NCBI RefSeq assembly: GCF_042453785.1
Contig: NC_091661.1
Coordinates: 28,263,501 to 28,327,500 of the forward strand
DNA from: Malus domestica
Taxonomy: Eukaryota; Streptophyta; Magnoliopsida; Rosales; Rosaceae
Length of the DNA stretch: 64,000 bases
Direction of reading: 5' to 3'
Both the position numbers and the translations under genes were made by a program. How positions within the stretch are numbered: position 1 is the stretch's first letter; the number at the start of each line of letters is the position of its first letter. Of this stretch, positions 33,552-44,534 are shown piece after piece. The notes below the pieces were generated by a model. It was given only the letters and a program-made list of their open reading frames with translations. It searched no databases and was not told the DNA's origin.

Positions 33552-35797
33552 GCTTTTATCTACTCAGGCAAAAGCAGTGATGTCGTCGTTGATGAGCATG
33601 GCGCCCCAAAAAGCAGTCTTAGCAGAGAGTGGAGAAGTTGTGGATGTTGATGAGGTTAAGTTGAACACAATTCTTGCTGTTAAGGCTGGCGAAACTATAC
33701 CGATTGATGGAATAGTTGTTGAAGGAAAAGCTGAAGTGGATGAGAAAACACTAACTGGAGAATCCTTTCCAGTTGCCAAAGAAAAGGACTCCACTGTTTG
33801 GGCAGGCACTATCAATCTTAATGGTAACATAAATGTCGTTCCCGTCATTCTTTGATTTTGAATAAAGAGTTATGTTTTTATTTCTGACAAAATTTGGTTT
33901 CAATTGTGAAGGTTATATTAGCGTGAAAACTACATCATTGGCTGAAGATTGTGCGGTCGCCAAAATGGCAAAACTCATCGAAGAGGCTCAAAACAGCAAA
34001 TCCAGAACTCAAAGATTCATTGACAAATGTGCAATGTTCTATACCCCAGGTTAGTCTACTTTCCCCATACATTTCATATGTTTCACTATTCCTTACTACC
34101 AACGAGAATGCAGACGGTTGGATTTGTTTTGTGGTGCTGTTTTGCAGCGGTCCTGGTCATTTCTGTTTCTATCGCGGTGATTCCAGCTGCATTACATGTT
34201 CACAATTGGAGCAAGTGGTTTCACTTAGCTTTGGTTGTTTTAGTGAGCGCTTGTCCGTGCGGTCTCATCCTCTCTACACCCGTTGTGACTTTCTGCACGC
34301 TCACAAAAGCGGCAACATCTGGACTTCTGATCAAGGGAGGTGACTACATTGAGATTCTTGCTAAAGTCAAGATCATGGCTTTTGACAAAACTGGTACAAT
34401 AACAAGGGGTGAATTTGTGGTGATGGATTTTCAATCTCTTCGTGATGACATTAGCTTGAACACATTGCTTTACTGGTATAGACTGCAACTCCTCTATTCA
34501 GCAACATGTTGAATGAAACACACAAAAATTTTGATGGAAAGAAAAAATTTACTTCATGAAATTCAGAAAGAGGCTTTTAGTTTAAAGACAAATTTAAGGC
34601 TGTTTTAATGCTGCATTATTCTCCGAAAGCGTTTCCTATTATTTCACTAAGTTTGCAGTTCGTTGATTTCTCTATTAATCTTCATGAAGGGTTTCAAGCA
34701 TTGAGAGGAAGTCAAGTCATCCAATGGCAGATGCGCTGGTTGACTATGGAAGATTGTTTTCGGTCGAGCCAAACCCTGAGAATGTGGAGGAGTTTCAAAA
34801 TTTTCCCGGCGAAGGTATTCATGGGAAAATTGATGGACAAGATATCTACATTGGAAACAGAAAAATAGCTTTGAGAGCTGCTTGTGAAATAGGTAAATGC
34901 CATCAACTCCTGTATCTTCGAAGCCATTTCGAATGATTTCAAGGATTATGATTCATTTTCTTTTTGTTTATGGTCTTTTTGGATCTCTCATCGTTAAATC
35001 TTTTTGAAATTTCAGTTCCAACAATTGAAGGTTCGAAAGGTGGGAAGACGATTGGATACATATACTCTGGGGGAGCCCCTGCTGGAGTCTTTACAATATC
35101 TGATGCTTGTCGATCTGGGGCTGCAGAGGCTGTCAAGGAGCTAAAGAAGTTAGGCATTAAAACAGCTATGCTCACAGGAGATAGTAATGCTGCCGCATTG
35201 CATACAAATGAGCAGGTGTGTTATTCTTAATATCTTAGCCTCATATCGCTATGCTTAAATCTGCACGCGCAGCGCACACCATGCGCTCCACTCTGCACTC
35301 GCTTTTATTGATTCAATGTATGATCTTCCCTGGCATACATGGCTGTAGAACTGCATATGTATTTTCTTTGCAGATTAAGAAAGAAAAAAAGAACAAATAA
35401 GAGTAGAAAATTTATCTGACTTGCAGCTTAAGCAAGCTCTCGAGGTAGTCCAGGCAGAACTTCTACCTGAAGACAAGGCAAGAATCATTAAAGAATTTAA
35501 AATGGAAGGAAACACAGCAATGGTTGGAGACGGGATCAATGATGCCGCTGCTTTAGCTACAGCCGATGTTGGTATCTCAATGGGCATTTCAGGATCAGCC
35601 CTTGCTCAAGAAACTGGGAATATAATTTTACTGTCAAATGACATTAGGAAACTACCGAAAGCAGTCCAACTTGCGAGAAGAGCTAAAAGAAAAGTGATTG
35701 AGAATGTGGCTTTGTCCATCACTACTAAGGCGAGTATCCTTGCACTGGGATTTGCAGGGCATCCGCTTGTTTGGGCTGCTGTTCTTGCTGATGTCGG

Positions 35798-36261
35798 TGT
35801 TAGATTAAACTCATCAAAATATAAGTGAAGAGATTAAGCTCATGAACCACAAATTTATATAAGTATTAAAATCACAATTTAATAAACACAATGACAAACT
35901 AACCCGTAAAAGCAGCAGAAGAAGAAGCCAAAGTAGACTTCTAAACAGTGCACCTTCTCCTCTCTTGCAAAACCAAAAGTACTCAAACTAACAATAGGTC
36001 TTAGTTCAATATTGAGCATATGTTTTGTGAGAGCAGTGGCTTATGTTTTTATACTAAACATAGATTGCCCTATTACAATCCTACAAGGAATACAAGACCA
36101 AATCCTTGTATAAGTATGAGTTCTATTCTCGAGCCAACAATAGAGTTTCAATCCAAACCAAAGTTGAATTAACTCTTATAAACACATTAAGACCTCTTTG
36201 TACCAATCTAAAATAACAATGATTATTACTAAACTGTAAGAATCACACTCATACTCTAACA
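35798..36261 (+). mobile_element. 464-bp solo LTR inside an HMA exon
   Basis: It starts TGTTAGATTAAACTC and ends CTCTAACA, a short inverted terminal repeat with TG...CA ends. It is flanked by the exact 5-bp duplication GTCGG (35793-35797 and 36262-36266). Removing the insert and one duplication restores the conserved frame ADVG-TCMLVIFNSMLLL. Read through, the element adds VRLNSSKYK and a stop. No internal retroelement sequence is present, hence solo LTR. Confidence 0.85.
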
Positions 36262-36266
36262 GTCGG

Positions 36267-36482
36267 GACATGCATGCTTGTGATATTCAACAGCATGCTA
36301 CTCTTACAAGGAACCAACAAGCATGGAGGGAAAACTTCTGCACCGCATGGCCATAAACATGGAAGCCATGGACATAGCCATTCTCACAAAAACCAACATT
36401 GTTGCTCGGACAGCAAACCCGTAAAAGCCTGTAAACCTCAAAAGTGTTCCTCGCAGAAATGCGGATCAGAGTGCCATCCTAG
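36267..36482 (+). pseudogene. HMA copy D last exon, part 1
   Basis: It encodes the last membrane helix (CMLVIFNSMLLLQG) and the start of the cytosolic tail, rich in His (HGHKHGSHGHSHSHK) and Cys (CCSDSK, CKPQKCSSQKC). The tail is interrupted at 36482 by the Ty3-gypsy element. Confidence 0.85.
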
Positions 36483-37021
36483 TGTCACGGGCCGCATGTT
36501 AAAAACAAAGAAAATGCCCAAGACATCATATATCTAAGCCCATGAAGCCATGTCTTCATGGAAGCTTCTGGAACGTCCCGGAGAAATCAAGAACGTGGCG
36601 GAGCATTCAAGATAATCTAGGGCATTCCGGAACATTCCACACAAGTGTACATATTTAAGCCTCACCTAGAATAATCTAGATTAGGCAAGTTGTATCTAGA
36701 ATTATGCTAGATATTTTTTGATGTAAGTAGGGGATTCTAGAACCCTCCATTGAGGAGGTGACTTAGGCCTATAAATAGGAGGTAAGGCCATTTGGCCAAA
36801 CCATCCAAGAATCGTAAGCAATTGTAAAGTTCTCCTAAGTTCAATACAAAGCTTCCTTTCTCCCATCTTCTAAGTGATTTTAGCATTCTCCAAGCTATCT
36901 TAGCTTTCTTTGTGATTCGATCCGGGGAAGCGAGGCTTCGAAGGCTTACTTAGCTTGTTCATCGAGGTATTCAAGTCTAAGTGCCGCACGGGCGGAAGGC
37001 TTAAAGAGTCATCCCGTGACA
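36483..37021 (+). repeat. Chromovirus 5' LTR
   Basis: 539 bp, TATA box TATAAATA at 36770-36777, ending in CCCGTGACA just before the primer-binding site. Confidence 0.95.
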
Positions 37022-37068
37022 GCTGGTATCAGAGCCAAGCTCGTGAATCACTTGAAGGAAAGTAGGAT

Positions 37069-40000
37069 ATGGCAAGTGGAGAGATGGTGTCCGGAGTCTC
37101 CGATCTAAGGGGGCGTACTGCCGAAGTCCAAGACGTTGCCAAGAGCAAGCCAAAGTTAAAGGACTTGCAAGCATCGATGGAGACCATGGAAGAGCGACTC
37201 GAGAAGGTGGAACGAACCATACTCGAGTTCGATACTCGACTTGATGAGGACGTTGTCGACAAGGAGGAAATCCAAACCATGGTGGACAATGGTAAGGATG
37301 AATTGCGTGGCTTGGTGGAAGGGCTACGAGATGAGCTCCTTGGCGCTCTCAACACCATGGCAGACAAGATGCGGAGGGAAGTCCAGGTTCACCTTGACAA
37401 CATAGAGGCAAGGTTTGTGGCGCTTCAAGAAGAGATAAAGGACACAAGGGAACTTAAGGGAGATGTGGCGTTTTGTAAAGAAGCAGTCGTGAAGCAATTC
37501 GTGCAAGGGTCGAGGGAAATCAAGGCGTTGGACTCCAAGGTAATCGACTCCTTTAAACCCAAATCCTATAATGGGAAGAGGGAAGCAAAGGAGCTCGACA
37601 CATTCGTGTGGAACGTGGAGCGATACTTCAAGTACCTGAAGCTTGAAGATGACGAGTCCAAAATCTCAACGGCAACCATGTTCTTAGCTGACAATGCCCT
37701 TATGTGGTGGCGTCGTCGGAGCATGGAGATTGAGCAAGGTACATTCGCTCTCACCACTTGGGATGAATTTAAGAAAGATCTTATGTTGCACTTCTATCCC
37801 CAAAATGCCAAGTACGAAGCCAGGGAGAAACTAAGGTGGCTCAAGCAAACGGGGAGCGTCAAAGACTATGTCAACGCCTTCGTGAGCTTGTTATTCGAGG
37901 TGCCCAACATGTTAGAGGAAGACAAGCTCATGTACTTCATGAGTGGACTGCAAAATTGGGCAAAACTCGAACTACAAAGGAGACACGTGCAAACATTGTC
38001 TGATGCCATTGCCGCCGCCGAATCCTTGATTGAGTTTAAATCAAGCCACCAAGGTGATTCCAAGTCCACGGGGAAGAGGGGTAACCATGAGAGAAGTGGG
38101 GGAGAACACAAGCCGAAGGACAAGGCCGAGACAAGCAAACCGAAGGAGAAGAAAGCCGATAAGCATGACAAAGGCAAGGGTAAGTCTTGGCAACCCACTT
38201 GTTACCTATGCGACGGCCCTCACATGATGCGAGATTGCCCACAAAAGAAGGCCCTTAAGGCCATGGCCTTCAAGGAGGACAAGGCCGAGGAGAGTAACGA
38301 TGCAACGATGGGATGCATCCGTCTACTGAATGCCATCCAGACAACCCTCCCACAACCTAAGGCTCAAGTTGGGGGAGGATCATTGTTCGTCGATGTCAAG
38401 ACTGGTGACAAGACGACGCGTGTGTTGGTGGACACGGGAGCAACACACAACTTCATGACGTCGGAGGAAGCCACAAGGCTTGGCCTTCGAGTCACCAAAG
38501 AGCCCGGTAGCGTGAAGACGGTAAATTCCGCTGCCACCCCCATTGTTGGAGTTGCGCGCAATGTACACGTAGACATTGGCACATGGAAGGGAACAATCGA
38601 CTTCACCGTAGTCAAGATGGACGACTATGGCGTAGTCATTGGGTTAGAGTTCATGGACAAGGTACGAGCCTTTCCCATTCCCTTCTACAATATTTTCTGT
38701 ATCCTAGCCGACGGAAGACAACCTTGCCTGGTGCCATTGGAAAGGCAAGCCAAGAAGTGTACCCAGCACTTGTCGGCAATTCAATTTGCCAAGTCTTGGA
38801 AGAAAGGCGAGGCCACATTTCTTGCAACCCTAATGTTGAATGAAGGGGAGGAGAAGCACGGGCCTTTGCCGAAACAAGTGGAAGACGTCCTTGTGGAGTT
38901 TGCGGACGTGATGCCTAAGGAACTGCCAAAGAAGTTGCCACCAAGGAGAGAGGTCGACCATGCGATTGAGTTGGAGCCTGGTGCTAAGCCTCCCTCCAAA
39001 TCACCTTATAGGATGTCGCCACCCGAGTTGGAGGAATTGAGGAAGCAACTCAACGAGCTGCTTGATGCTGGCTACATCCAACCTTCCAAATCCCCATATG
39101 GTGCACCCGTCTTGTTCCAACGCAAGAAAGAAGGTAGCCTAAGGTTGTGCATCGACTATAGAGCATTGAACAAGATTACCATCAAGAACAAGTACCCACT
39201 TCCGTTGATCGCCGACTTATTCGATCAACTTGGTGAAGCAAGGTACTTCACAAAGTTAGATCTTCGATCGGGATACTACCAAGTGAGGATAGCCCCTGGA
39301 GACGAATCGAAGACGGCGATGGTGACCAGATATGGAGCGTTCGAGTATAAAGTCATGCCATTTGGTCTAACCAATGCCCCCGCAACATTCTGCACATTGA
39401 TGAACAAGGTATTCCATCCTTATCTTGACAAGTTTGTCGTGGTTTACATTGATGATATCGTTATCTATAGCAAGACATTGGAGGAGCACGTCAAGCACTT
39501 GCGCATAGTGTTCAAGACCCTTCGGGAGCATGAACTCTATGTCAAGAAGGAGAAATGCTCCTTTGCCACGAAAGAAGTAGAATTTCTTGGCCACAAGATA
39601 AAGGAGGGGAAACTTATGATGGAAAAGGGCAAGATCAAGGCCATTCAAGAGTGGGAACCGCCGACCAAGGTACCAACACTACGATCCTTTCTGGGGCTAG
39701 CCAACTACTATCGGAGATTCATTAAAGGGTATTCAGCCATAGCAGCACCCTTAACAGACCTTCTTAAGAAGAACAAGGCATGGGAATGGACGGACCGATG
39801 TCAAGAGGCCTTTGAGAGGTTGAAGAAGGCCCTAATGGAGGAGCCTGTACTCAGGTTGCCCGATCTTAGTAAGCCATTCGAGTTGCACACTGATGCTTCC
39901 GACTTTGCCATAGGAGGAGTGTTGATGCAAGAGGGACATCCAATAGCCTATGAAAGTCGCAAGCTAAACAATGCCGAGAAAAGGTACACGACCCATGAAA

Positions 40001-41733
40001 AGGAGATGACCGCCATCGTCCATTGCCTTAGAGTTTGGAGGCATTACTTGCTTGGTACCCCATTCATCATCAAGACGGACAACGTTGCCACTAGCTACTT
40101 TCAAACCCAACAAAAGCTCACACCTAAGCAAGCAAGGTGGCAAGAGTTCTTAGCGGAGTTTGATTACAAGCTAGAGTACAAGCAAGGAAAGGAGAACGTG
40201 GTGGCCGATGCTCTAAGTAGACGAGTAGAGTTAATGGCTACGGTACTCAAGCCGCAAAGCCATCTCTTGGGCCGTGTCCGAGAAGGTTTATCACATGACG
40301 TCCAAGCCAAGAACATTGTGGAGTTTGTCAAGGATGGGAAGACAAGAAGGTTTTGGCTTGAGGACAGCTTGCTATACACCAAAGGCAAGCGGATCTATGT
40401 CCCAAAGTGGGGAAGCTTAAGGAAAGAAATCCTTAAGGAGTGCCATGACTCAATGTGGGCAGGACATCCTGGCACTCACCGCACGTTGGCTTTGGTGAGC
40501 GATGCTTATTATTGGCCACAAATGCGGGATGATGTAGATTCATACGTGAAGACTTGTCTTGTGTGCCAACAAGACAAAGTGGAACAAAGGCAACCGGGAG
40601 GACTGTTGGAACCACTTCCCACCCCATCAAGACCATGGGAGTGTTTGACCATGGATTTCATCACACATTTGCCCAAGTCTGATGGATGTGGATCTATCTT
40701 CGTCGTGGTCGATAGATTCACCAAGTATGCCACTTTCATACCCGCACCTGTGGAGTGCACAGCCGAAGTAGCTGCACGCTTGTTTCTAAAGCACGTGGTG
40801 AAGTATTGGGGTGTTCCGAGGAGCATAGTCAGTGATCGAGATGCTCGCTTCACGGGTAGATTTTGGAAGGAGCTCTTCAAACTACTTGGCTCGAAGTTAG
40901 ACTTCTCCACAGCTTTTCATCCCCAAACTGATGGACAAACGGAGCGGGTTAATGCATTGTTGGAGACTTATTTGCGGCACTATGTTAGTGCCAATCAACG
41001 AGATTGGGCTAAGTTACTTGATGTTGCCCAATTCTCTTATAACTTGCAACGTTCGGAGTCGACGGGGAAAAGTCCGTTCGAGTTGGCTATAGGGCAACAA
41101 CCCTTGACCCCGAACACGGTCGTGACTGGCTACACGGGGAATAGTCCAGCCGCTTTCAAAACCGCTAAGGAGTGGCAATTAGCCCATGAACTTGCTCGAG
41201 CTCATTTGGAGAAGGCTTCAAAGAAGATGAAGAAATGGGCGGATCGCAAGCGAAGGAATGTGGAGTTCCAAACTGGCGACCAAGTCTTTGTGAAGCTCAA
41301 TGCGTCTCAGCACAAGAGTACTCGTGGCTTGCATAAGAGCTTGTTGCGGAAATATGAGGGACCATTCCCTATCATCAAGAAGGTTGGCAAAGCCGCGTAT
41401 GTTGTGGAACTCCCACCCCGCCTCAAGTTTCACCCGGTGTTCCATGTGAGCAACTTGAAGCATTATCATGCGGACGATGAAGAACCAAGTCGAGGTGAGT
41501 CTCATCGAGCACCCCCTTTGATGACGGAGGCATTTGACAAAGAAGTGGAGAGCATTGAAGCTAAGCGTGTCGTGGTGCGACCAAGACAACCAAAGCATGT
41601 GGAGTACTTTGTCAAATGGAAGGGGCTACCATACTCCGAAGCAACCTGGGAGAAGGAGACGTCCTTATGGCAATATAAGGACTTGATTCAGACATTCGAG
41701 AGGCAAGAGTCGACGAGGACGTCGACGGCTTAA
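37069..41733 (+). CDS. Chromovirus Gag-Pol polyprotein
   Basis: A single 1554-codon frame starting 33 bp after the primer site, with no stop or shift. In order: a coiled, charged N-terminus; gag core (about 165-330); zinc knuckle [13 protein letters not shown] (about 377-389); aspartic protease [10 protein letters not shown] (about 451); reverse transcriptase with YIDDIVIYS (about 792); RNase H starting at [14 protein letters not shown] (about 938); integrase with an HHCC zinc part (GHPGTHRT to CLVCQQDK, 1124-1165) and a catalytic core ([29 protein letters not shown]); and a C-terminal chromodomain ([20 protein letters not shown], about 1520-1540). It makes the particle protein and enzymes for reverse transcription and integration. 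All motifs are intact, so it may be a recently active element. Confidence 0.95.
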   Translation: MASGEMVSGVSDLRGRTAEVQDVAKSKPKLKDLQASMETMEERLEKVERTILEFDTRLDEDVVDKEEIQTMVDNGKDELRGLVEGLRDELLGALNTMADKMRREVQVHLDNIEARFVALQEEIKDTRELKGDVAFCKEAVVKQFVQGSREIKALDSKVIDSFKPKSYNGKREAKELDTFVWNVERYFKYLKLEDDESKISTATMFLADNALMWWRRRSMEIEQGTFALTTWDEFKKDLMLHFYPQNAKYEAREKLRWLKQTGSVKDYVNAFVSLLFEVPNMLEEDKLMYFMSGLQNWAKLELQRRHVQTLSDAIAAAESLIEFKSSHQGDSKSTGKRGNHERSGGEHKPKDKAETSKPKEKKADKHDKGKGKSWQPTCYLCDGPHMMRDCPQKKALKAMAFKEDKAEESNDATMGCIRLLNAIQTTLPQPKAQVGGGSLFVDVKTGDKTTRVLVDTGATHNFMTSEEATRLGLRVTKEPGSVKTVNSAATPIVGVARNVHVDIGTWKGTIDFTVVKMDDYGVVIGLEFMDKVRAFPIPFYNIFCILADGRQPCLVPLERQAKKCTQHLSAIQFAKSWKKGEATFLATLMLNEGEEKHGPLPKQVEDVLVEFADVMPKELPKKLPPRREVDHAIELEPGAKPPSKSPYRMSPPELEELRKQLNELLDAGYIQPSKSPYGAPVLFQRKKEGSLRLCIDYRALNKITIKNKYPLPLIADLFDQLGEARYFTKLDLRSGYYQVRIAPGDESKTAMVTRYGAFEYKVMPFGLTNAPATFCTLMNKVFHPYLDKFVVVYIDDIVIYSKTLEEHVKHLRIVFKTLREHELYVKKEKCSFATKEVEFLGHKIKEGKLMMEKGKIKAIQEWEPPTKVPTLRSFLGLANYYRRFIKGYSAIAAPLTDLLKKNKAWEWTDRCQEAFERLKKALMEEPVLRLPDLSKPFELHTDASDFAIGGVLMQEGHPIAYESRKLNNAEKRYTTHEKEMTAIVHCLRVWRHYLLGTPFIIKTDNVATSYFQTQQKLTPKQARWQEFLAEFDYKLEYKQGKENVVADALSRRVELMATVLKPQSHLLGRVREGLSHDVQAKNIVEFVKDGKTRRFWLEDSLLYTKGKRIYVPKWGSLRKEILKECHDSMWAGHPGTHRTLALVSDAYYWPQMRDDVDSYVKTCLVCQQDKVEQRQPGGLLEPLPTPSRPWECLTMDFITHLPKSDGCGSIFVVVDRFTKYATFIPAPVECTAEVAARLFLKHVVKYWGVPRSIVSDRDARFTGRFWKELFKLLGSKLDFSTAFHPQTDGQTERVNALLETYLRHYVSANQRDWAKLLDVAQFSYNLQRSESTGKSPFELAIGQQPLTPNTVVTGYTGNSPAAFKTAKEWQLAHELARAHLEKASKKMKKWADRKRRNVEFQTGDQVFVKLNASQHKSTRGLHKSLLRKYEGPFPIIKKVGKAAYVVELPPRLKFHPVFHVSNLKHYHADDEEPSRGESHRAPPLMTEAFDKEVESIEAKRVVVRPRQPKHVEYFVKWKGLPYSEATWEKETSLWQYKDLIQTFERQESTRTSTA

Positions 41734-41744
41734 GTGGGGGAGGA

Positions 41745-42283
41745 TGTCACGGGCCGCATGTTAAAAACAAAGAAAATGCCCAAGACATCATATATCTAAG
41801 CCCATGAAGCCATGTCTTCATGGAAGCTTCTGGAACGTCCCGGAGAAATCAAGAACGTGGCGGAGCATTCAAGATAATCTAGGGCATTCCGGAACATTCC
41901 ACACAAGTGTACATATTTAAGCCTCACCTAGAATAATCTAGATTAGGCAAGTTGTATCTAGAATTATGCTAGATATTTTTTGATGTAAGTAGGGGATTCT
42001 AGAACCCTCCATTGAGGAGGTGACTTAGGCCTATAAATAGGAGGTAAGGCCATTTGGCCAAACCATCCAAGAATCGTAAGCAATTGTAAAGTTCTCCTAA
42101 GTTCAATACAAAGCTTCCTTTCTCCCATCTTCTAAGTGATTTTAGCATTCTCCAAGCTATCTTAGCTTTCTTTGTGATTCGATCCGGGGAAGCGAGGCTT
42201 CGAAGGCTTACTTAGCTTGTTCATCGAGGTATTCAAGTCTAAGTGCCGCACGGGCGGAAGGCTTAAAGAGTCATCCCGTGACA
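41745..42283 (+). repeat. Chromovirus 3' LTR
   Basis: 539 bp, same as the 5' LTR at every position I compared. Followed by the HMA last exon. Confidence 0.95.
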
Positions 42284-42287
42284 CTAG

Positions 42288-43152
42288 TCCCTTAAATTCA
42301 AGCTTGCCCTGTAAGCTTAAGTGCAGTGATGACTTACACGAGGCACGACACTGTGATGAAACAAGCTGCATCAAAGTCAGTCATGATCTCGAGTCACAGA
42401 ATAAACACAATCATGGTTGTTTGAGTCACCATAATTTGAGCTCATGCGCAGAAGGTGATAAACTTCACGAGGCAAAACACTGCAATCATTCCGCTTCTTC
42501 TTTGGTGGAAATTCAAAAGTTGACAAGTAAAGGTCATTGCCACACGACCCACTGCGGCAAAGAGCACAGCAGATATGAAGGTGATGGAGTCCATGAGGAA
42601 AAACACTGCAATTATTCTGCTTTTGCTTTGCACGAAAGCGAAAAGTTGACAAGTAGTGTTCATTGCCACTCAAGCCACTGTGGAAAGGAGCATGTTAGAA
42701 AGGAAGGTGATGCAATCCATGAGCCAAAACACTGCAACCATTCTACTTTTTCCTTGGAGGAAAGCAGAAAGTTGACAAGTACTGGTCATTGCCACTCAAC
42801 TCAATGTGGCGAAGACCATATTCACAATGAATCGTTAGGAGAAACGTTTGCCACAAGATGTGATCTTCAGCACCACCATAATCAAGATAAACAATCACCC
42901 CCTCATCATACGACGACTGATGTTGTAGTGGGTTGCGACCACACAGAATCAGCCGCAACGAATTCTTGCATTGGCTCCCGGACAGCGGAAAAGGAAGCAT
43001 GTTGCTCGGAATTAGTAGCAATTCATGCTTGTGTGTTGGAGAAAAGAGAAGTCGGTGGGTGCTGCAAAAGCTACATGAAGGAATGCTGTGGTGGTCATTG
43101 GCATATCGGTTCTAGCTTTCAGGGTTGTTTATCAGAAATCACAATTGAATAG
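42288..43152 (+). pseudogene. HMA copy D last exon, part 2: His/Cys-rich metal-binding tail
   Basis: After the CTAG duplication the frame continues PLNSSLPCKLKCSDDLHEAR. From 42451 to 42828 there are three tandem 126-bp repeats (42 residues each), with HEAKHCNHS, a KLTS motif, GHCHTTHCGKEH and an EGD linker. The end is Cys-rich (EACCSEL, GGCCKSYMKECCGGHWH) and stops at TAG 43150-43152. Such tails bind Zn/Cd in HMA2/4 proteins. Confidence 0.85.
42451..42828 (+). repeat. Three 126-bp coding tandem repeats in the HMA tail
   Basis: Units begin at 42451, 42577 and 42703 with GAAGGTGAT and keep the reading frame. Each carries five His and three Cys in a fixed pattern. An older degenerate unit (CSDDLHEARHCDETSC) precedes them. 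Confidence 0.85.
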
Positions 43153-43178
43153 ATGTAACTGACTGAAAATAAGTGTAC

Positions 43179-43215
<37 letters not shown>

Positions 43216-43604
43216 ACGTGCTTTATATATATTTGTGAAATTATCTTCAACTCCATACTGCATGAAAATATCTTCAAAAAACAAACAAAAGTACAAGCAT
43301 TATATCACTTCCTCTTCCTCATCATCAAATTCAAAATGCCACTTTTTTTCGAATTTTCGGCAGGATTACCAACACTTTCGAGGGACGAGGGTATTGATCC
43401 AGCGGAAACGCCTTCAAACCTTTTTGAGTATGTTATTTTCCTATCATCCGTTTTATACGATGACGTGGTTGAACTTGAATATATTTGACGTGATGCTTTT
43501 AATGTAACTCCATTTGAACGTCTTTGAGCTTCAGAAGTACCTCAAATCAAGAATTTGAACATTATTATTAATAGTACCCTTCGTATGGTGGACAAGTTTG
43601 TTTT
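43153..43604. other. HMA 3' flank
   Basis: Probable 3' UTR with an (AT)n tract at about 43186-43215, followed by unremarkable AT-rich DNA. No gene seen. Confidence 0.5.
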
Positions 43605-43802
43605 TGTTAAAATGCATGAAATAAACATGTTGGAATAATGGTGAAATTAGGCTACTCAACTTTCTTGTTCAAAGTTAGGCAAGTTAGGTTAATCAAGCAA
43701 GATATGTAAGTTAGGCAAAATTAGGCTTATGATCTTTTTCTTCCCTATATATGTTTCATCTTGTAATTGTTTCATCAAGCAAATATACATCAAAATTCAA
43801 TA
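43605..43802 (+). repeat. Copia 5' LTR
   Basis: 198 bp, TGTTAAAATGC to AAATTCAATA. The end is TA rather than the usual CA in both LTRs. Confidence 0.85.
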
Positions 43803-43877
43803 TGGTATCAGAGCTGTGATCTGGGAAAAACCACAAAATACAACTCTAAAGCAGCCACGAGGTCAACCATTCTAGGC

Positions 43878-44534
43878 ATGGCCTCTCATTCAAAATGGGA
43901 AAATCCCAACCACCCGCTCTATCTCCACCACTCGGATCAACCTGGTGCAATCCTCGTACCACAACCATTGGTGGAAGACAACTACAACACATGGGTTCAA
44001 TCCATGAGTATGGCCTTAACGGTCAAGAACAAACTTGGTTTTGTTGATGGAACGATCAACAAACCAAGTGAGGATAATTTTGAGAAGCTGCAGCAATGGA
44101 ATCGCTGCAACAACTTGGTCAAGACATGGCTACTAGGCTCCATGTCAAAGGAGATTTCAGGGAGTGTCATCAACTACAAGGATGCTCGACAAATGTGGAC
44201 AGATCTGCAGGAGAGGTTCTCACATGTGAATATAGTTCAGCTGTTCCATGTTGAGAACGAGATCCATGATTGCGTCCAAAGCAATATGAGTGTAAGTTCT
44301 TACTTCACTAAACTTAAAAGTTTATGGGATGAACGTGATACTTTGTGTTCCATTCCAGCATGCAGTTGTGGAACAAAGAATGAGATGAACTCATATGTTG
44401 AAACTCAGAAAACCATGAAGTTCCTTATGGGACTGAACGAATCGTATGCTACGGTTCGAAGCAATACTCTTCTTCTCGAACCACTGCCTACGGTGAACAA
44501 GGCATATGCGTTGGTCCTTCGACATGAACGCTAG
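43878..44534 (+). CDS. Copia Gag N-terminal part (ends at an amber stop)
   Basis: ATG at 43878 opens MASHSKWENPNHPLYLHHSD. It encodes the copia-type gag domain (NYNTWVQSMSMALTVKNKLG, MWTDLQERFSHVN, LKSLWDERDTL). It ends at TAG (44532-44534) after YALVLRHER. The next codons AEVSNGKS and beyond are in the same frame, so a CAG-to-TAG change is likely. Confidence 0.85.
   Translation: MASHSKWENPNHPLYLHHSDQPGAILVPQPLVEDNYNTWVQSMSMALTVKNKLGFVDGTINKPSEDNFEKLQQWNRCNNLVKTWLLGSMSKEISGSVINYKDARQMWTDLQERFSHVNIVQLFHVENEIHDCVQSNMSVSSYFTKLKSLWDERDTLCSIPACSCGTKNEMNSYVETQKTMKFLMGLNESYATVRSNTLLLEPLPTVNKAYALVLRHER

Larger units (their letters stand above)
32496..35797 (+). pseudogene. HMA copy D exons 3-9 (membrane and catalytic core)
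   Basis: Exon 3 encodes KDYTEAASIVFLFTIAEWLQ. Exon 4 is the actuator domain with TGES. Exons 5-6 give the helices with SACPCGL and the phosphorylation site [11 protein letters not shown]. Exons 7-8 form the nucleotide-binding domain ([17 protein letters not shown]). Exon 9 has MVGDGIND and the following helix-rich part. No internal stop or frameshift is seen in these exons, so decay of this copy is recent. The expected Pro after GDGIND-Ala is Ala (about residue 607). Confidence 0.85.
36483..42283 (+). mobile_element. Complete Ty3-gypsy chromovirus retrotransposon
   Basis: Total 5801 bp, with two 539-bp LTRs that I find identical by eye. They begin TGTCACGGG and end CCCGTGACA. A tRNA-Met primer site TGGTATCAGAGCC (37024-37036) and polypurine tract AAGTGGGGGAGGA (41732-41744) are in place. 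The flanks share CTAG (36479-36482 and 42284-42287). Its single gag-pol frame is open and ends in a chromodomain, which places it in the chromoviruses; its small size fits the Reina group, but that is a guess. It interrupts the last HMA exon. Confidence 0.95.
29228..43152 (+). pseudogene. HMA copy D: complete P1B-type heavy-metal ATPase gene, interrupted
   Basis: This is a Zn/Cd-exporting ATPase of the plant HMA2/3/4 group. Exons: 29228-29438, 30551-30814, 32496-32593, 33568-33823, 33912-34049, 34148-34475, 34690-34892, 35016-35215, 35427-35797, 36267-36482 plus 42288-43152. All splice phases agree, and the sum is 3150 nt (1049 residues). Visible sites are GLCCSSE (metal-binding domain), TGES (about 254), CPC (358-360, the transmembrane metal site), DKTGT (402), HP (442) and GDGIND (about 600). 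Damage: ATG changed to ATA (29228-29230), a 464-bp LTR in an exon at 35798, a Ty3-gypsy element in the last exon, and Ala where the motif GDGxNDxP has Pro. A start further downstream, or repair by splicing, is possible but not shown. Confidence 0.85.

Noticed and set aside
37024..37036. tRNA-like match
   Set aside because: It is the primer-binding site complementary to the tRNA-Met 3' end, not a tRNA gene; same at 43803 and 33331.
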